Shown piece by piece: positions 9,181 to 18,708 of a stretch of DNA of 32,401 nucleotides. A program made the translations under genes and the position numbers. The first letter of the stretch is position 1, and each line of letters opens with the position of its first letter. The DNA comes from Bradyrhizobium sp. YR681 (GTDB lineage Bacteria; Pseudomonadota; Alphaproteobacteria; Rhizobiales; Xanthobacteraceae). The stretch spans positions 1-32,401 of the forward strand of contig NZ_AKIY01000333.1 in assembly GCF_000282615.1 (NCBI RefSeq), written 5' to 3'. The notes beneath the pieces were generated by a model. The model made no database searches. It was not told the DNA's origin and saw only the letters and a list, made by a program, of their open reading frames with translations.

Positions 9181-9233
9181 AAACCCGGGACTTACCGGGG
9201 TTGCGACGGGCGAGCATCGACGCGATGCTCGCC
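9181..9233 (-). terminator. Hairpins downstream of the chemotaxis receptor gene
   Basis: A perfect 10-bp stem (9209-9218 with 9224-9233, loop GACGC) lies 11 bases past the receptor stop codon. A second, bulged inverted repeat follows at about 9181-9202. There is no U-tract, as is common in this group. The first hairpin is the likely terminator and separates the receptor from the sulfotransferase operon. Confidence 0.55.
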
Positions 9234-9243
9234 GCAAATCAAA

Positions 9244-10953
9244 TCAGGCCGCGCGCACCGTCTCGAGGAACTTCTCGACCTCGGCTTTCAGGAGTCCGCT
9301 CTCGCTGGAGAGCGAGCGCGCCGATGACAGCACCTGTCCGGACGCAGCGCCGGTGGCGCTGGCGCCCTGGCTGACCTGAGCGATCTTGTCCGCAACTTCG
9401 ACGGTTCCCTTCGCTGCCTCGTTGACATTGCGCGCAATCTCGGCCGTCGCAGCACCCTGCTCTTCAATGGTTGCAGCGATGGTCGTCGAGATATCCGAGA
9501 TCCTGGCGATGGTGGCGCTGATCTCCTTGATCGCGCCAACGGAGTCTTCCGTCGCGCTCTGCATGCCGGCGATCTGCGCGCCGATTTCCTCCGTGGCCTT
9601 CGCGGTTTGTGCCGCGAGGGCCTTGACCTCGCTCGCGACCACGGCGAAGCCGCGGCCGGACTCGCCGGCGCGAGCCGCCTCGATCGTGGCGTTCAGCGCC
9701 AGCAGGTTGGTCTGCTCCGCAATCGCGGTGATCAACTTGACGACGTCGCCGATCCGGCCCGCAGCCTTGAGCAGTTCGTTGATCTGCGCGTCGGTGCGCT
9801 CGGCCTGCCTCACCGCTTCGCCGGCGATGCGGCTGGAATCGTGCACCTGCCGGCCGATCTCGACCACCGATGTGCTCATCTCTTCTGCGGCGGAAGCCAC
9901 AGCGCCGACATTGGCGGAGGCCTCTTCGGAAGCTGCGGCCACCATCCCGGAGAGTTGTTGCGTCTCCTCTGCCGTCCCCGACAGCGTGCCGGCTGCGGAT
10001 TCGAGTTGCTTGGAGGCTGACGATACCGAGGTGATGATGCTACCGACCGCCGCTTCGAACGAGCCGGCGAGCTTCATCATCTCATCCTTGCGCCGGGCGG
10101 CGGCTGCGGCCTCCAGATCCTTCTGCTCGGCTTCCATCTGCTCGATGCGGATCAGATTGTCCTTGAAGGTACGGGCCGCACGGGCGTTGTCACCGATTTC
10201 GTCGCCACGGGTCGTGAAGGGAATCTCGATGGCCTTGTTGCCGTCGGCGAGCTGCAGCAGCACACCGCCGATACGCCGGATCGGTCGGGCGATGTTCAAT
10301 ACCGCGAAGACTGCGGAACCGATCAGCGTCAACATGACGGCCACGCCGATCATGAGCGCCAAATTAGCGGTAGAATCCAATTCCTCCAGCACCTGGCTCT
10401 TACGCCTGGCCGCGTAGTCGTTGGCGATGTCCACCCCTTTGTCGATGGCAGCATTGACTTGTGCAGCCGCCGGGAACGTACGCTCGTTAAGAACGCGGGC
10501 CTTCGCCGCTTCCGCCTCGGCCCCTCCATTGGCGCCAATGACGCGCTTTTGCGCCTCCGCAAGCTCGAGGGCGCTGGTCAGATAGGCGTCCACTGCTTGC
10601 CGGGCCGCCTGATAGGCATCCTTTGTAAACTGCTGTTTGGCCCGATCGCGCGCGGTATCAATCTCCGTATCGGCTTTGGTCACGTTGGCGCGGAGAACCT
10701 GAAGGAGCTCATCGATTCTTGCGACTGACGGCGCGGACGCGATCTCAAGAGCGGTTGTCTGCGCCCGCGCTATCGCTGTCTGCGCCGACTGCGCATTGCC
10801 CTTGTTGAGATAGTTGAGAATCAACAAGCCGTTGGATGCGACAATCGACCGATTGCCCAGCGTCTGATTGATCAGCATGCCACCGACCAGCAGGATGCTG
10901 ATCGCTGAGACGATGCCCAGCTTTGTACCGATACGAAATTTGAAGGATGCCAT
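9244..10953 (-). CDS. Methyl-accepting chemotaxis protein
   Basis: This is an inner-membrane chemoreceptor of 569 residues from the ATG at 10951-10953. The order is: a short cytoplasmic N-terminus, TM1 (about 12-28), a helical periplasmic ligand domain of about 165 residues, TM2 (about 198-219), HAMP (about 220-275), then the long signalling coiled coil. The hairpin tip EQTNLLALNATIEAARAGE is the conserved CheA/CheW contact region. The ligand domain is probably a four-helix type and the ligand cannot be told. The protein ends in FLETVRAA, with no C-terminal CheR-binding pentapeptide. No che genes are nearby, so it is an orphan receptor. An upstream GTG/ATG extension of 31 residues is possible but lacks a better ribosome site. 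Confidence 0.95.
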   Translation of the reverse strand: MASFKFRIGTKLGIVSAISILLVGGMLINQTLGNRSIVASNGLLILNYLNKGNAQSAQTAIARAQTTALEIASAPSVARIDELLQVLRANVTKADTEIDTARDRAKQQFTKDAYQAARQAVDAYLTSALELAEAQKRVIGANGGAEAEAAKARVLNERTFPAAAQVNAAIDKGVDIANDYAARRKSQVLEELDSTANLALMIGVAVMLTLIGSAVFAVLNIARPIRRIGGVLLQLADGNKAIEIPFTTRGDEIGDNARAARTFKDNLIRIEQMEAEQKDLEAAAAARRKDEMMKLAGSFEAAVGSIITSVSSASKQLESAAGTLSGTAEETQQLSGMVAAASEEASANVGAVASAAEEMSTSVVEIGRQVHDSSRIAGEAVRQAERTDAQINELLKAAGRIGDVVKLITAIAEQTNLLALNATIEAARAGESGRGFAVVASEVKALAAQTAKATEEIGAQIAGMQSATEDSVGAIKEISATIARISDISTTIAATIEEQGAATAEIARNVNEAAKGTVEVADKIAQVSQGASATGAASGQVLSSARSLSSESGLLKAEVEKFLETVRAA

Positions 10954-11798
10954 CGTGAACCCCCGTCCCAGCAAATACCCTTGGCAGTTGGCAACCAAAA
11001 ATTGAAATTCGCGTAAACGAATTGCAGCTTTAAGCAAAGTAGCCACGGAACAGTGTCACACCCGGTGGTAGAATTACGGGGTCGCGCTGCTTCAGCCAAT
11101 CGTGATCATCCGAAACGAGGCTGGTGACGGCGATGATGGCGTCGTTCAGCGCGTGGATGCGCCGCAAACAGCAAGCCGCGCAGCATCAATTACGTCAGCG
11201 CCCACGACCTTTTGTGGTGGCGAGCGAAACGTGACTCTAGAGATCGGAAACGTCTTCGTTCAGCGTGCGAATGCAGTCACAGGATGCGAAGACGTCGATT
11301 GTTCCGGGCTGGTTGGCGACGTGAATCGCACATTCGCCTCCGGCAAGGGTGGTCGCGGCCGCGACATCCGCCTGCGCGGCAGCCATCGGAGATGGCGTCC
11401 GGGATCGTGGTCGCCGCCATTTTCGCAACACCAGTTTGGCGAACTTCTGATCCGCCACGCTAGTGGAGCGGGATTTGGCGCCAAACGAGAGCCATCTGTC
11501 GCGTTCCCTGATCCGAATCCGGAACTTGCTAAGTTCCGCTCCGCTCCGCGCCGGGGCCATTCCGACGGTGGGCCGAATCTACTTAGGCGGGTACAGGCGT
11601 CGAATGTCGTTGACACATCTTAAGATAGCAATAGCCTATGCACAGGTGAAAGAATTTTGAGCGGAGCCGGACGACCAGTTCCAGACGCCGCGCCCCCGAG
11701 CTGCTCACACGATTGAAACTTATGATTTGAAACGCCGGTATTGATCTTCCGGCCGGCAACGTGGTGAGAGTTTTGGCTTAGCGTCGGTCTCCGAGACG
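10954..11798. other. Gene-poor interval between chemoreceptor and PRMT-like gene
   Basis: Apart from the transpeptidase remnant (11195-11415) I see no gene here. Reading frames across it have no family resemblance. The ends presumably hold the receptor promoter (near 10960-11090, relatively AT-rich) and the promoter of the methyltransferase gene (near 11640-11790), but I cannot place -35/-10 boxes with confidence. Confidence 0.5.
11195..11415 (-). pseudogene. Remnant of an L,D-transpeptidase (YkuD) gene
   Basis: About 220 bp match, base for base over long stretches, the 3' end of the intact L,D-transpeptidase gene at 13661-14176. One frame still reads TLAGGECAIHVANQPGTID and then CDCIRTLNEDVSDL, matching TLAGGEYAIHGTNVPGSIG and YGCIRMLNEDITDL of the intact copy. 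The next codon, Tyr (TAC) in the intact copy, is a TAG stop (11237-11239). Past it the old C-terminus is still traceable to a TGA at 11195-11197. Upstream, the IPDVIPGG region survives only in another frame, so there is also a frameshift near 11370-11390. The active-site His and Cys codons remain but the 5' half is gone or unrecognisable. It is a decayed paralogue. Confidence 0.8.
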
Positions 11799-12845
11799 AT
11801 GCCAACACCCGAACTGAAAGTGGAATCAACCATAGCACCCGGACTTCCGCCGATGTCGACAGCTACGAAACCCGCCCATTCCTTTCACAACCCACTGTTC
11901 TCTAGCATTACGCATGTCAGGCTGCTCGCACGAGTCGATCGCACCATGGCCGTTGCACGCGCCATCGAACGGCTCATCCGACCCGGAATGCGCGTGCTCG
12001 ACGCCGGCTGTGGTACCGGGCTCATGTCGTTCCTCGCTGCGAAGGCGGGCGCTTCTGAGGTCGTTGCGATCGATCGCGAGAATGTGGAGCTCGCGCGCGC
12101 CCTGGCCGAGGAGAATGGTCTTTCAAACAAGATCCGCTTCGTCGAAGGCGATCTCACAACCCAGTCGCGCGACACGCTCAATGGTGGCTTCGATGCCATT
12201 ATCGCCTTCGTCTATACGAATCATCTCGTTGTCGACGAGGCTCGCTCAACGCTTGTTTACGCTTTGCGCGAGCAATTCGGCAGGCCGAATTGCATCATCA
12301 TACCGGACCGGGTTCGCTATTCCGGTGTTGCCTGTGAATGGCCCGGTGTCGACGCCGGTACCGAACTGGATGATCTGCGCCGCACTATTTCCGATATGGA
12401 AAAGCGGTATCAGCTTAGCTTGACGACGCTGTTCGAGACGGCGCGCACGGAGTTACAACAAACGATGGCGCGCCCGCGCATCAGCGCTGACTACGAATGG
12501 TCTCCATCGTGGGGAAGTGGGGGTTATCGTTATCTGCGCGGCGCATTCCGCAAACTGAGCAGAGAAAGCCAGGTTGCCGACATCAACTACGGTGCAGAGA
12601 CGCAAACGGCACCTTATCCAGCCGAGTTGAGCCTGGACCTTGTCGCGCCGGGCTTATGCAATGCCATCCTTTGGACACAAGAGCTCTGGTCCGACAGCCA
12701 TCTGCTATGGACGGCAGAGCATATGAGCACTCTAGCCACGGCCGTCACCCTCGAAGCCAGCGATCGGCTCGTGGTAAAGCTCGATGCAGCTTGGCGTAGA
12801 ACCAACTCGATCGGAGATGCAGCGCGCGTAGAGCGGGTGAGTTAA
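11799..12845 (+). CDS. PRMT-like SAM-dependent methyltransferase with altered double-E loop
   Basis: The 348-residue protein follows the protein arginine methyltransferase layout. An N-terminal helix pair HVRLLARVDRTMAVARAI (39-56) matches the PRMT pattern H..ML.D..RT..Y..AI. SAM motif I is VLDAGCGTGLMSFLAAKAGA (66-85), and the acidic D92 follows in AIDRE. A strand IIIPDRVRYSG (166-176) then leads into a C-terminal beta-barrel-like region. The double-E loop, SE-WMG-x5-E in active PRMTs, aligns without gaps to AF-VYT-x5-D, so both catalytic glutamates are replaced (F137 and D146). It may act on another substrate or not be an arginine methyltransferase at all. The start is uncertain: ATG 11799 or ATG 11853, both with weak ribosome sites. 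It stands alone beside the decayed transpeptidase. Confidence 0.78.
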   Translation: MPTPELKVESTIAPGLPPMSTATKPAHSFHNPLFSSITHVRLLARVDRTMAVARAIERLIRPGMRVLDAGCGTGLMSFLAAKAGASEVVAIDRENVELARALAEENGLSNKIRFVEGDLTTQSRDTLNGGFDAIIAFVYTNHLVVDEARSTLVYALREQFGRPNCIIIPDRVRYSGVACEWPGVDAGTELDDLRRTISDMEKRYQLSLTTLFETARTELQQTMARPRISADYEWSPSWGSGGYRYLRGAFRKLSRESQVADINYGAETQTAPYPAELSLDLVAPGLCNAILWTQELWSDSHLLWTAEHMSTLATAVTLEASDRLVVKLDAAWRRTNSIGDAARVERVS

Positions 12846-12925
12846 TCGACAACGGGAGCGTTGCGGCTGCCTTATCCGCCACGCTTGGAATAGCGTTCTC
12901 TGCACAGGTGGACTTTACGACCGGT

Positions 12926-12975
12926 CACGATCCGGACGAGACGCGCGTTGGCAGCAGGCCGCGCGTCGGATCGTG
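12926..12975 (+). terminator. Large two-part hairpin downstream of the PRMT-like gene
   Basis: A 9-bp outer stem (12926-12934 with 12967-12975) and a 7-bp inner stem (12941-12947 with 12960-12966) are separated by a 6-base bulge on one side only, with a 12-base loop. It lies 80 bp past the methyltransferase stop and 38 bp before the nuclease start. It could end the upstream transcript or be a structured leader of the nuclease mRNA. Confidence 0.4.
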
Positions 12976-13013
12976 CCTTGCCGTCATCCCCGACTCAGCC
13001 CTAGCGTGAGCCG

Positions 13014-13604
13014 ATGCGTTTCCAGGATCGCCCCAATGCCTATCGGCCGCAATTCGTCGGCTCGTCGTTCGGCCGCCGCTTCTCCGGCCTGTTGCCATGG
13101 ATGTTCGTGGTCGGAATCGTGGTGGCGATCGTGCTCGTCTTCCGGCACGGAGCGAACTGGCCGGTTCCGCACGGAGCCGACGGTCGGTCGCAGGACGCCG
13201 AGATCATCCTTCAGCAGGCCGGTCCCGCCGATGCTCGTCGTCCAGTCGACGTCATCCGCACCATCGACGGCGACACCTTTCTTGCGCGTCTTCATCAGCA
13301 GGGCGGCCGCGATCTCGTCGCGCGGGTTCGCCTGCGCGGCATCGATGCGCCGGAGATGAAAGCATCATGCCAGGAAGAGCTGGACAAGGCTGAGGCTGCC
13401 GCCGACGCGCTGCGGGGGCTGCTTCGTGAGGGCGGCGTCACCATCACCAATCTCGGCGCCGACAAATACGGGCGGGTCCTTGCCGACGTCGCGACCAAGC
13501 GTACCGCCAACGTCTCGGCCGCGTTGCTGGCGGGCGGTTATGCGCGCAGCTACAATGGCGGTCATCGCGACGGCTGGTGCGCGCGCAGCTGGCGCTTCTG
13601 GTAA
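13014..13604 (+). CDS. Membrane-anchored thermonuclease (SNase-like) family protein
   Basis: This is a 196-residue protein with one N-terminal membrane segment (about 27-43) after a basic stretch, which suggests a nuclease domain anchored on the periplasmic side. The SNase-like domain spans about 78-180: IDGDTF (84-89), VRLRGIDAPE (105-114) and DKYGRVLADV (150-159). By alignment to staphylococcal nuclease the catalytic Arg35, Glu43 and Arg87 correspond to R106, E114 and R154, and the calcium-binding Asp is also kept, so catalysis is plausible. Members hydrolyse DNA and RNA to 3'-phosphates; the role here is unknown. The domain is slightly short at its C-terminus. It converges on the L,D-transpeptidase gene. 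Confidence 0.88.
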   Translation: MRFQDRPNAYRPQFVGSSFGRRFSGLLPWMFVVGIVVAIVLVFRHGANWPVPHGADGRSQDAEIILQQAGPADARRPVDVIRTIDGDTFLARLHQQGGRDLVARVRLRGIDAPEMKASCQEELDKAEAAADALRGLLREGGVTITNLGADKYGRVLADVATKRTANVSAALLAGGYARSYNGGHRDGWCARSWRFW

Positions 13605-13635
13605 CAAAAAAGCCGCGTCGGGTGACGCGGCTTTG
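13605..13635. terminator. Bidirectional intrinsic terminator
   Basis: An 11-bp perfect stem (13609-13619 with 13624-13634, loop GGGT) starts five bases after the nuclease stop. The A-run on its left becomes six U residues for the leftward transcript, making a classic rho-independent terminator for the L,D-transpeptidase. The rightward nuclease transcript ends in only three U residues. Confidence 0.88.
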
Positions 13636-13660
13636 GCTGTCTTGAATCTGGTCGCTGCGC

Positions 13661-14176
13661 TCAGCGCGCCACGACCACCGTGGTGCCGACGGAAACGCGG
13701 CTGTAGAGATCGGTGATGTCTTCATTGAGCATGCGGATGCAGCCATAGGAGACGAAGCCGCCGATCGAGCCCGGCACGTTGGTGCCGTGGATCGCATATT
13801 CGCCGCCGGCGAGCGTCATCGCCGCAACGCCCATCGGGTTGCGCGGGGAGCCGCCGGGAATGACGTCCGGAATGCTCGGCTTGTCGCGCTTCACCTCGGC
13901 AGGCGGCGACCAGGCCGGATTGCGATACTTGCCGTCGATGCGGGTGGTGCCGGCCCATTGCTTGCCGGACTTGCCGACGCCGACCGGATAGCGCACGGCG
14001 TGGCCGTTATCGAGAATGAGATAGAGCCGCCGTTCGTTGGTTTTGACCACGATGGTGCCCGGCGAATAGTCGGCCAGGTGTGCCCCCACCATTTCCGGCC
14101 GCGCCTCCGCCGCCGTCGACATCAAGACCCCAGCCCCGATGGTGGCGGCCAGCGCCACAGCAATCCTCATCGACAT
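13661..14176 (-). CDS. L,D-transpeptidase (YkuD domain)
   Basis: This 171-residue exported enzyme has a signal peptide ending near AAEA at about 25. YkuD enzymes form 3-3 cross-links in peptidoglycan or attach proteins to it. The domain shows GTIVVKTNERRLYLIL at its start, PGGSPRNPMG in the middle, and the catalytic set IHGTN (H130) ... SYGCIRM (C146, R148). The ATG at 14174-14176 is chosen because GGAAGGGG sits just upstream and the signal peptide then starts correctly. Length fits the small secreted single-domain type common in Rhizobiales, several of which usually occur per genome. A decayed relative of its 3' half lies about 2.3 kb to the left. Confidence 0.93.
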   Translation of the reverse strand: MSMRIAVALAATIGAGVLMSTAAEARPEMVGAHLADYSPGTIVVKTNERRLYLILDNGHAVRYPVGVGKSGKQWAGTTRIDGKYRNPAWSPPAEVKRDKPSIPDVIPGGSPRNPMGVAAMTLAGGEYAIHGTNVPGSIGGFVSYGCIRMLNEDITDLYSRVSVGTTVVVAR

Positions 14177-14600
14177 CGATTTCCCCTTCCCCCGAACGGG
14201 TCGTCCAAATCTACGCAAAACCGGCAATTGCCCGCTCGTCCCGACAATCTTAACCGCGCCCGTTAACCGGATGGTTTCCACGCACGGCCGCCAAGGGCCA
14301 GCCAGCAGAGGGAACAAAGGAAATGTTCGAAATAAAGTAAATGACCTGAAAACAACACTCGGCGGGAAAGATGCGGCCGAACAGGCGCGCGCCCTGACAA
14401 ACGCGTGAAGGTGTGAACGGCTGTTGTTTCAGGAGGGTGCCGCAAAATGCGGTCTCATGTCCCGGGCGCAGCGCGAAGCGAAGCGGTGCGGCGCAGAGCC
14501 GGGACCCATGTCACGAGGGTTGATCGCGGCCGGATCGGCCCCGGCTCTGCAGCGCACCGCGCAAATGCGCGCTGCGCTGCGTCCGGGGCGCGCGAGTGCC
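14177..14600. other. Intergenic stretch with transpeptidase promoter region and palindromic repeat
   Basis: No gene is visible. The part next to the transpeptidase (14177-14360) should carry its leftward promoter; it has an AT-rich patch near 14310-14345 and two direct TTAACC hexamers at 14250-14255 and 14263-14268. The part next to acs is filled by the palindromic repeat listed separately. Confidence 0.5.
14461..14589. repeat. Long imperfect palindrome (REP-like element)
   Basis: The left arm (14461-14506) and the right arm (about 14537-14589) are imperfect reverse complements. The best inner block pairs about 24 bases around GCAGAGCCGGG, and the outer block pairs CCCGGGCGCAGCGC with GCGCTGCGTCCGGGG. 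It lies 12 bases downstream of the acs stop codon. Similar GC-rich palindromes are scattered between genes in Bradyrhizobium; here it may also end the acs transcript. Confidence 0.75.
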
Positions 14601-16547
<1,947 letters not shown>

Positions 16548-16969
16548 GATTCCCTCCACATGCGGCTAGCCGAACCCAAGCGACAGGCGAGCCAACTCGA
16601 TCGTTGAACCGATTATGCGTCGGGCTAACCGGACCCGACAAGGAGCACAAGCTGGACCTTCGGCGAGCCGCCGACCATGCGGAGGATCAAGCCGCAAAGG
16701 CCAGCTGTCGCAAATTTGAAACAGGCGGCGAGGCCGCTTTCGGCCCTTTACCCAGATCTCCAGAACAGGCCGGCGCAGAGCCCCATGCGGCGGCTGAAGG
16801 TATTTAGAGACCGCTTCTCACTGATTCGGGACTCGCAATACGGTTCGGAACACCCTAAGTGGCTAACCCGGGTCCCAAGAGACCCACCAAGAGACCCCCA
16901 GGCGGCTCTTGGAACAAAATTCAGAACAGCGGCATTGAACGGTACCAGACAGGGCCAAGGCATAAGACT
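16548..16969. other. Divergent intergenic region between acs and topoisomerase IB gene
   Basis: No gene is visible in these 422 bases. They must carry the divergent promoters. A 12-bp tandem direct repeat CCAAGAGACCC(A/C) occupies 16875-16898, and its second copy can pair with CTCTTGG at 16906-16912, about 60 bp upstream of the topoisomerase start. I could not identify a named regulator site. Confidence 0.45.
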
Positions 16970-18139
16970 ATGATGGATCAGCAGAATCTCGGGACGCTGC
17001 GGCCCGCTTCGGCCGATCCTGCTGCCATTGCGCTGGCCAAAGCCCTGGGACAATGGCCGAAACCGGCCGGTTCCACCCGTCCCAGCCCGAAAAAGGTCTT
17101 TGATTCAGCTTCCCCGGCTGCAGTCGAGGAGCTGGCCAAGGAGCTGGGCCTGCGGCTCGGCGACCAGAACGAGCTGACCATTCGCCGCATCAAGCGCGGC
17201 AAGGGCTATTCCTTCGTGCGCGGCAATGGCGCCCATGTCCGCGACGCCCGCACCATCCGCCGCCTGCATGCCATGGCGGTGCCGCCGGCATATCGCGAGG
17301 TGCGCTATTCGGCCGATCCGAGCACGCATCTCCAGGCCGTGGGTCGCGATGCCGCGGGCCGGCTGCAATATCGCTATCACGCCGACTGGGAGAAGGTCCG
17401 CGAGCACCGCAAGGCGCATCGCCTGGAGAAGCTCGTCGGCGCGCTGCCGAAGATCCGGCGCAAGGTCTCCGCGTTCCTGTCGGGCGACGAGCCGACGCGC
17501 GAATTCGCGCTCTCGGCCGTGATCGAGCTGATCGCCCGCACCGCGATCCGCCCCGGCAATGAATCCTATGCCCGCCTCAACGGCACCCGCGGCGCCACCA
17601 CGCTGCTGAAGTCGAACGTCTCACTGGAAGACGATTGCTTCGTGCTGACCTTCAAGGCGAAGGGCGGCAAGGCGGTGCGCAAGGAGTGCGACGCGGCCAA
17701 GCTGGTGCGCGCCATCGGCATTTTGCAGGGCGTTCCCGGCAAGCGCATGTTCCAGTATCGCGATGCCTACGGCATCGTGCGCGCGGTCAGCACCACGCAG
17801 GTGAATGCTTTCCTGCGCGAGATCGCCGGCATCAAGATCTCGCTGAAGGATTTTCGCACGCTGATGGCGTCCGCCGTCGTCGTCGAATCGCTGTCGCGGA
17901 TCACGCCGGCGACCAGCCAGCGCGGCCGCAAGAAGCAGGTGCTGGACGCGATCCGCGCCGCCGCCGACAAGCTCTCCAACACGCCGGCGATCTGCCGCAA
18001 GAGCTACGTCCACGACACCATCGTCACCGCCTTCGAGGACGGCATTCTGGAGCGCTTCGCCGCGACCATGAAAGGCCAGCGCTCGCAGGCCCGGCGCGAG
18101 CAGCTCTTGCAGCAGGTGGTGGCGACCGCGGCGGTTTAG
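16970..18139 (+). CDS. DNA topoisomerase IB (poxvirus/bacterial type)
   Basis: The enzyme relaxes supercoils by transient nicking through a 3'-phosphotyrosine. The 389-residue form starts at the ATG at 16970 (a second ATG follows at once), with an AAGG about nine bases upstream; a GTG at 16859 would add 37 residues without support. The N-terminal DNA-binding part covers about 55-150. The catalytic domain shows AIRPGNESYARLN (Arg at about 194), SNTPAICRKSYVHD with the nucleophile Tyr at about 346, and a basic C-terminus. This matches the short bacterial TopIB family, usually 330-380 residues. The first 40 residues are a loose extension. It is a solitary gene, convergent with the SRPBCC gene, 13 bases apart. 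Confidence 0.93.
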   Translation: MMDQQNLGTLRPASADPAAIALAKALGQWPKPAGSTRPSPKKVFDSASPAAVEELAKELGLRLGDQNELTIRRIKRGKGYSFVRGNGAHVRDARTIRRLHAMAVPPAYREVRYSADPSTHLQAVGRDAAGRLQYRYHADWEKVREHRKAHRLEKLVGALPKIRRKVSAFLSGDEPTREFALSAVIELIARTAIRPGNESYARLNGTRGATTLLKSNVSLEDDCFVLTFKAKGGKAVRKECDAAKLVRAIGILQGVPGKRMFQYRDAYGIVRAVSTTQVNAFLREIAGIKISLKDFRTLMASAVVVESLSRITPATSQRGRKKQVLDAIRAAADKLSNTPAICRKSYVHDTIVTAFEDGILERFAATMKGQRSQARREQLLQQVVATAAV

Positions 18140-18152
18140 CCGCCCGCCGTCG

Positions 18153-18608
18153 CTACATTTTGTCGGATAAACCCCTGTCGGGACCGGGATCGCCGCCTGC
18201 GGCTGCGCTCGTGAGCCGTCCCAGATAATGCGCCCACCCCTTTGCGTGTGCGGCGGCCTGCTCTTCGGTCGGCAGCCCGCTATGGGTCATGCGCAGCAGC
18301 GTGCCGCCGTCGCGCTCGATCAGGTCGATCTCGATCAGGCTCGAACCGGGCGGCACTTCCTGGCCGCCGTCCCAGCCGAATGTGTAGGCCAGACGATGCA
18401 CCGGCACGACTTCGCGGAAGGCGCCGCGGGCGACGCCGCCGCGGGGGCCGACGCCTTTGAGCAGATAGAGCCCGCCGGGATGCGGCTCGGTGGTCACGTC
18501 GGAGCCCATCCAGCTCAGGATTTTCTCGGGGTCGGTGAGATAGGCGAAGACGGTGGCGCGCGGGGCTGCGATCTGGGTCTCGCGTCGCACTATGAACGGC
18601 TCGGTCAT
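18153..18608 (-). CDS. SRPBCC / AHSA1-type START-like domain protein
   Basis: This is a 151-residue cytosolic protein with the Bet v 1-like fold used by the AHSA1 (Aha1 C-terminal) family. It opens with FIVRRETQIAAPRATVFAYLTDPEKI and has the typical PGGLY, YTFGW and TLLRMTHSGLP blocks. Such proteins bind hydrophobic ligands in a cavity; no specific ligand or partner can be named. The ATG at 18606-18608 is preceded by GGGATG at a good distance. It is divergent from the adenylate cyclase gene by about 100 bp and is often a stand-alone accessory gene. Confidence 0.85.
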   Translation of the reverse strand: MTEPFIVRRETQIAAPRATVFAYLTDPEKILSWMGSDVTTEPHPGGLYLLKGVGPRGGVARGAFREVVPVHRLAYTFGWDGGQEVPPGSSLIEIDLIERDGGTLLRMTHSGLPTEEQAAAHAKGWAHYLGRLTSAAAGGDPGPDRGLSDKM

Positions 18609-18708
18609 GGCGATCATCCCTGGCCTGATCCCAGGACATGGCGGCGCCGGTGCGGCCAGTCAAGGATTGCCCGTGACAAAGACGGCCCAGCTTCGCCATC
18701 ATCGGACC

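Noticed and set aside
11102..11623. 173-residue plus-strand frame in the gap after the chemoreceptor
   Set aside because: It has no recognisable motif and is antisense to the transpeptidase remnant.
14250..14268. Possible CtrA site: two TTAACC hexamers upstream of the L,D-transpeptidase
   Set aside because: The TTAA cores are separated by 9 bases, not the 7 of the CtrA consensus, so it is noted but not called.
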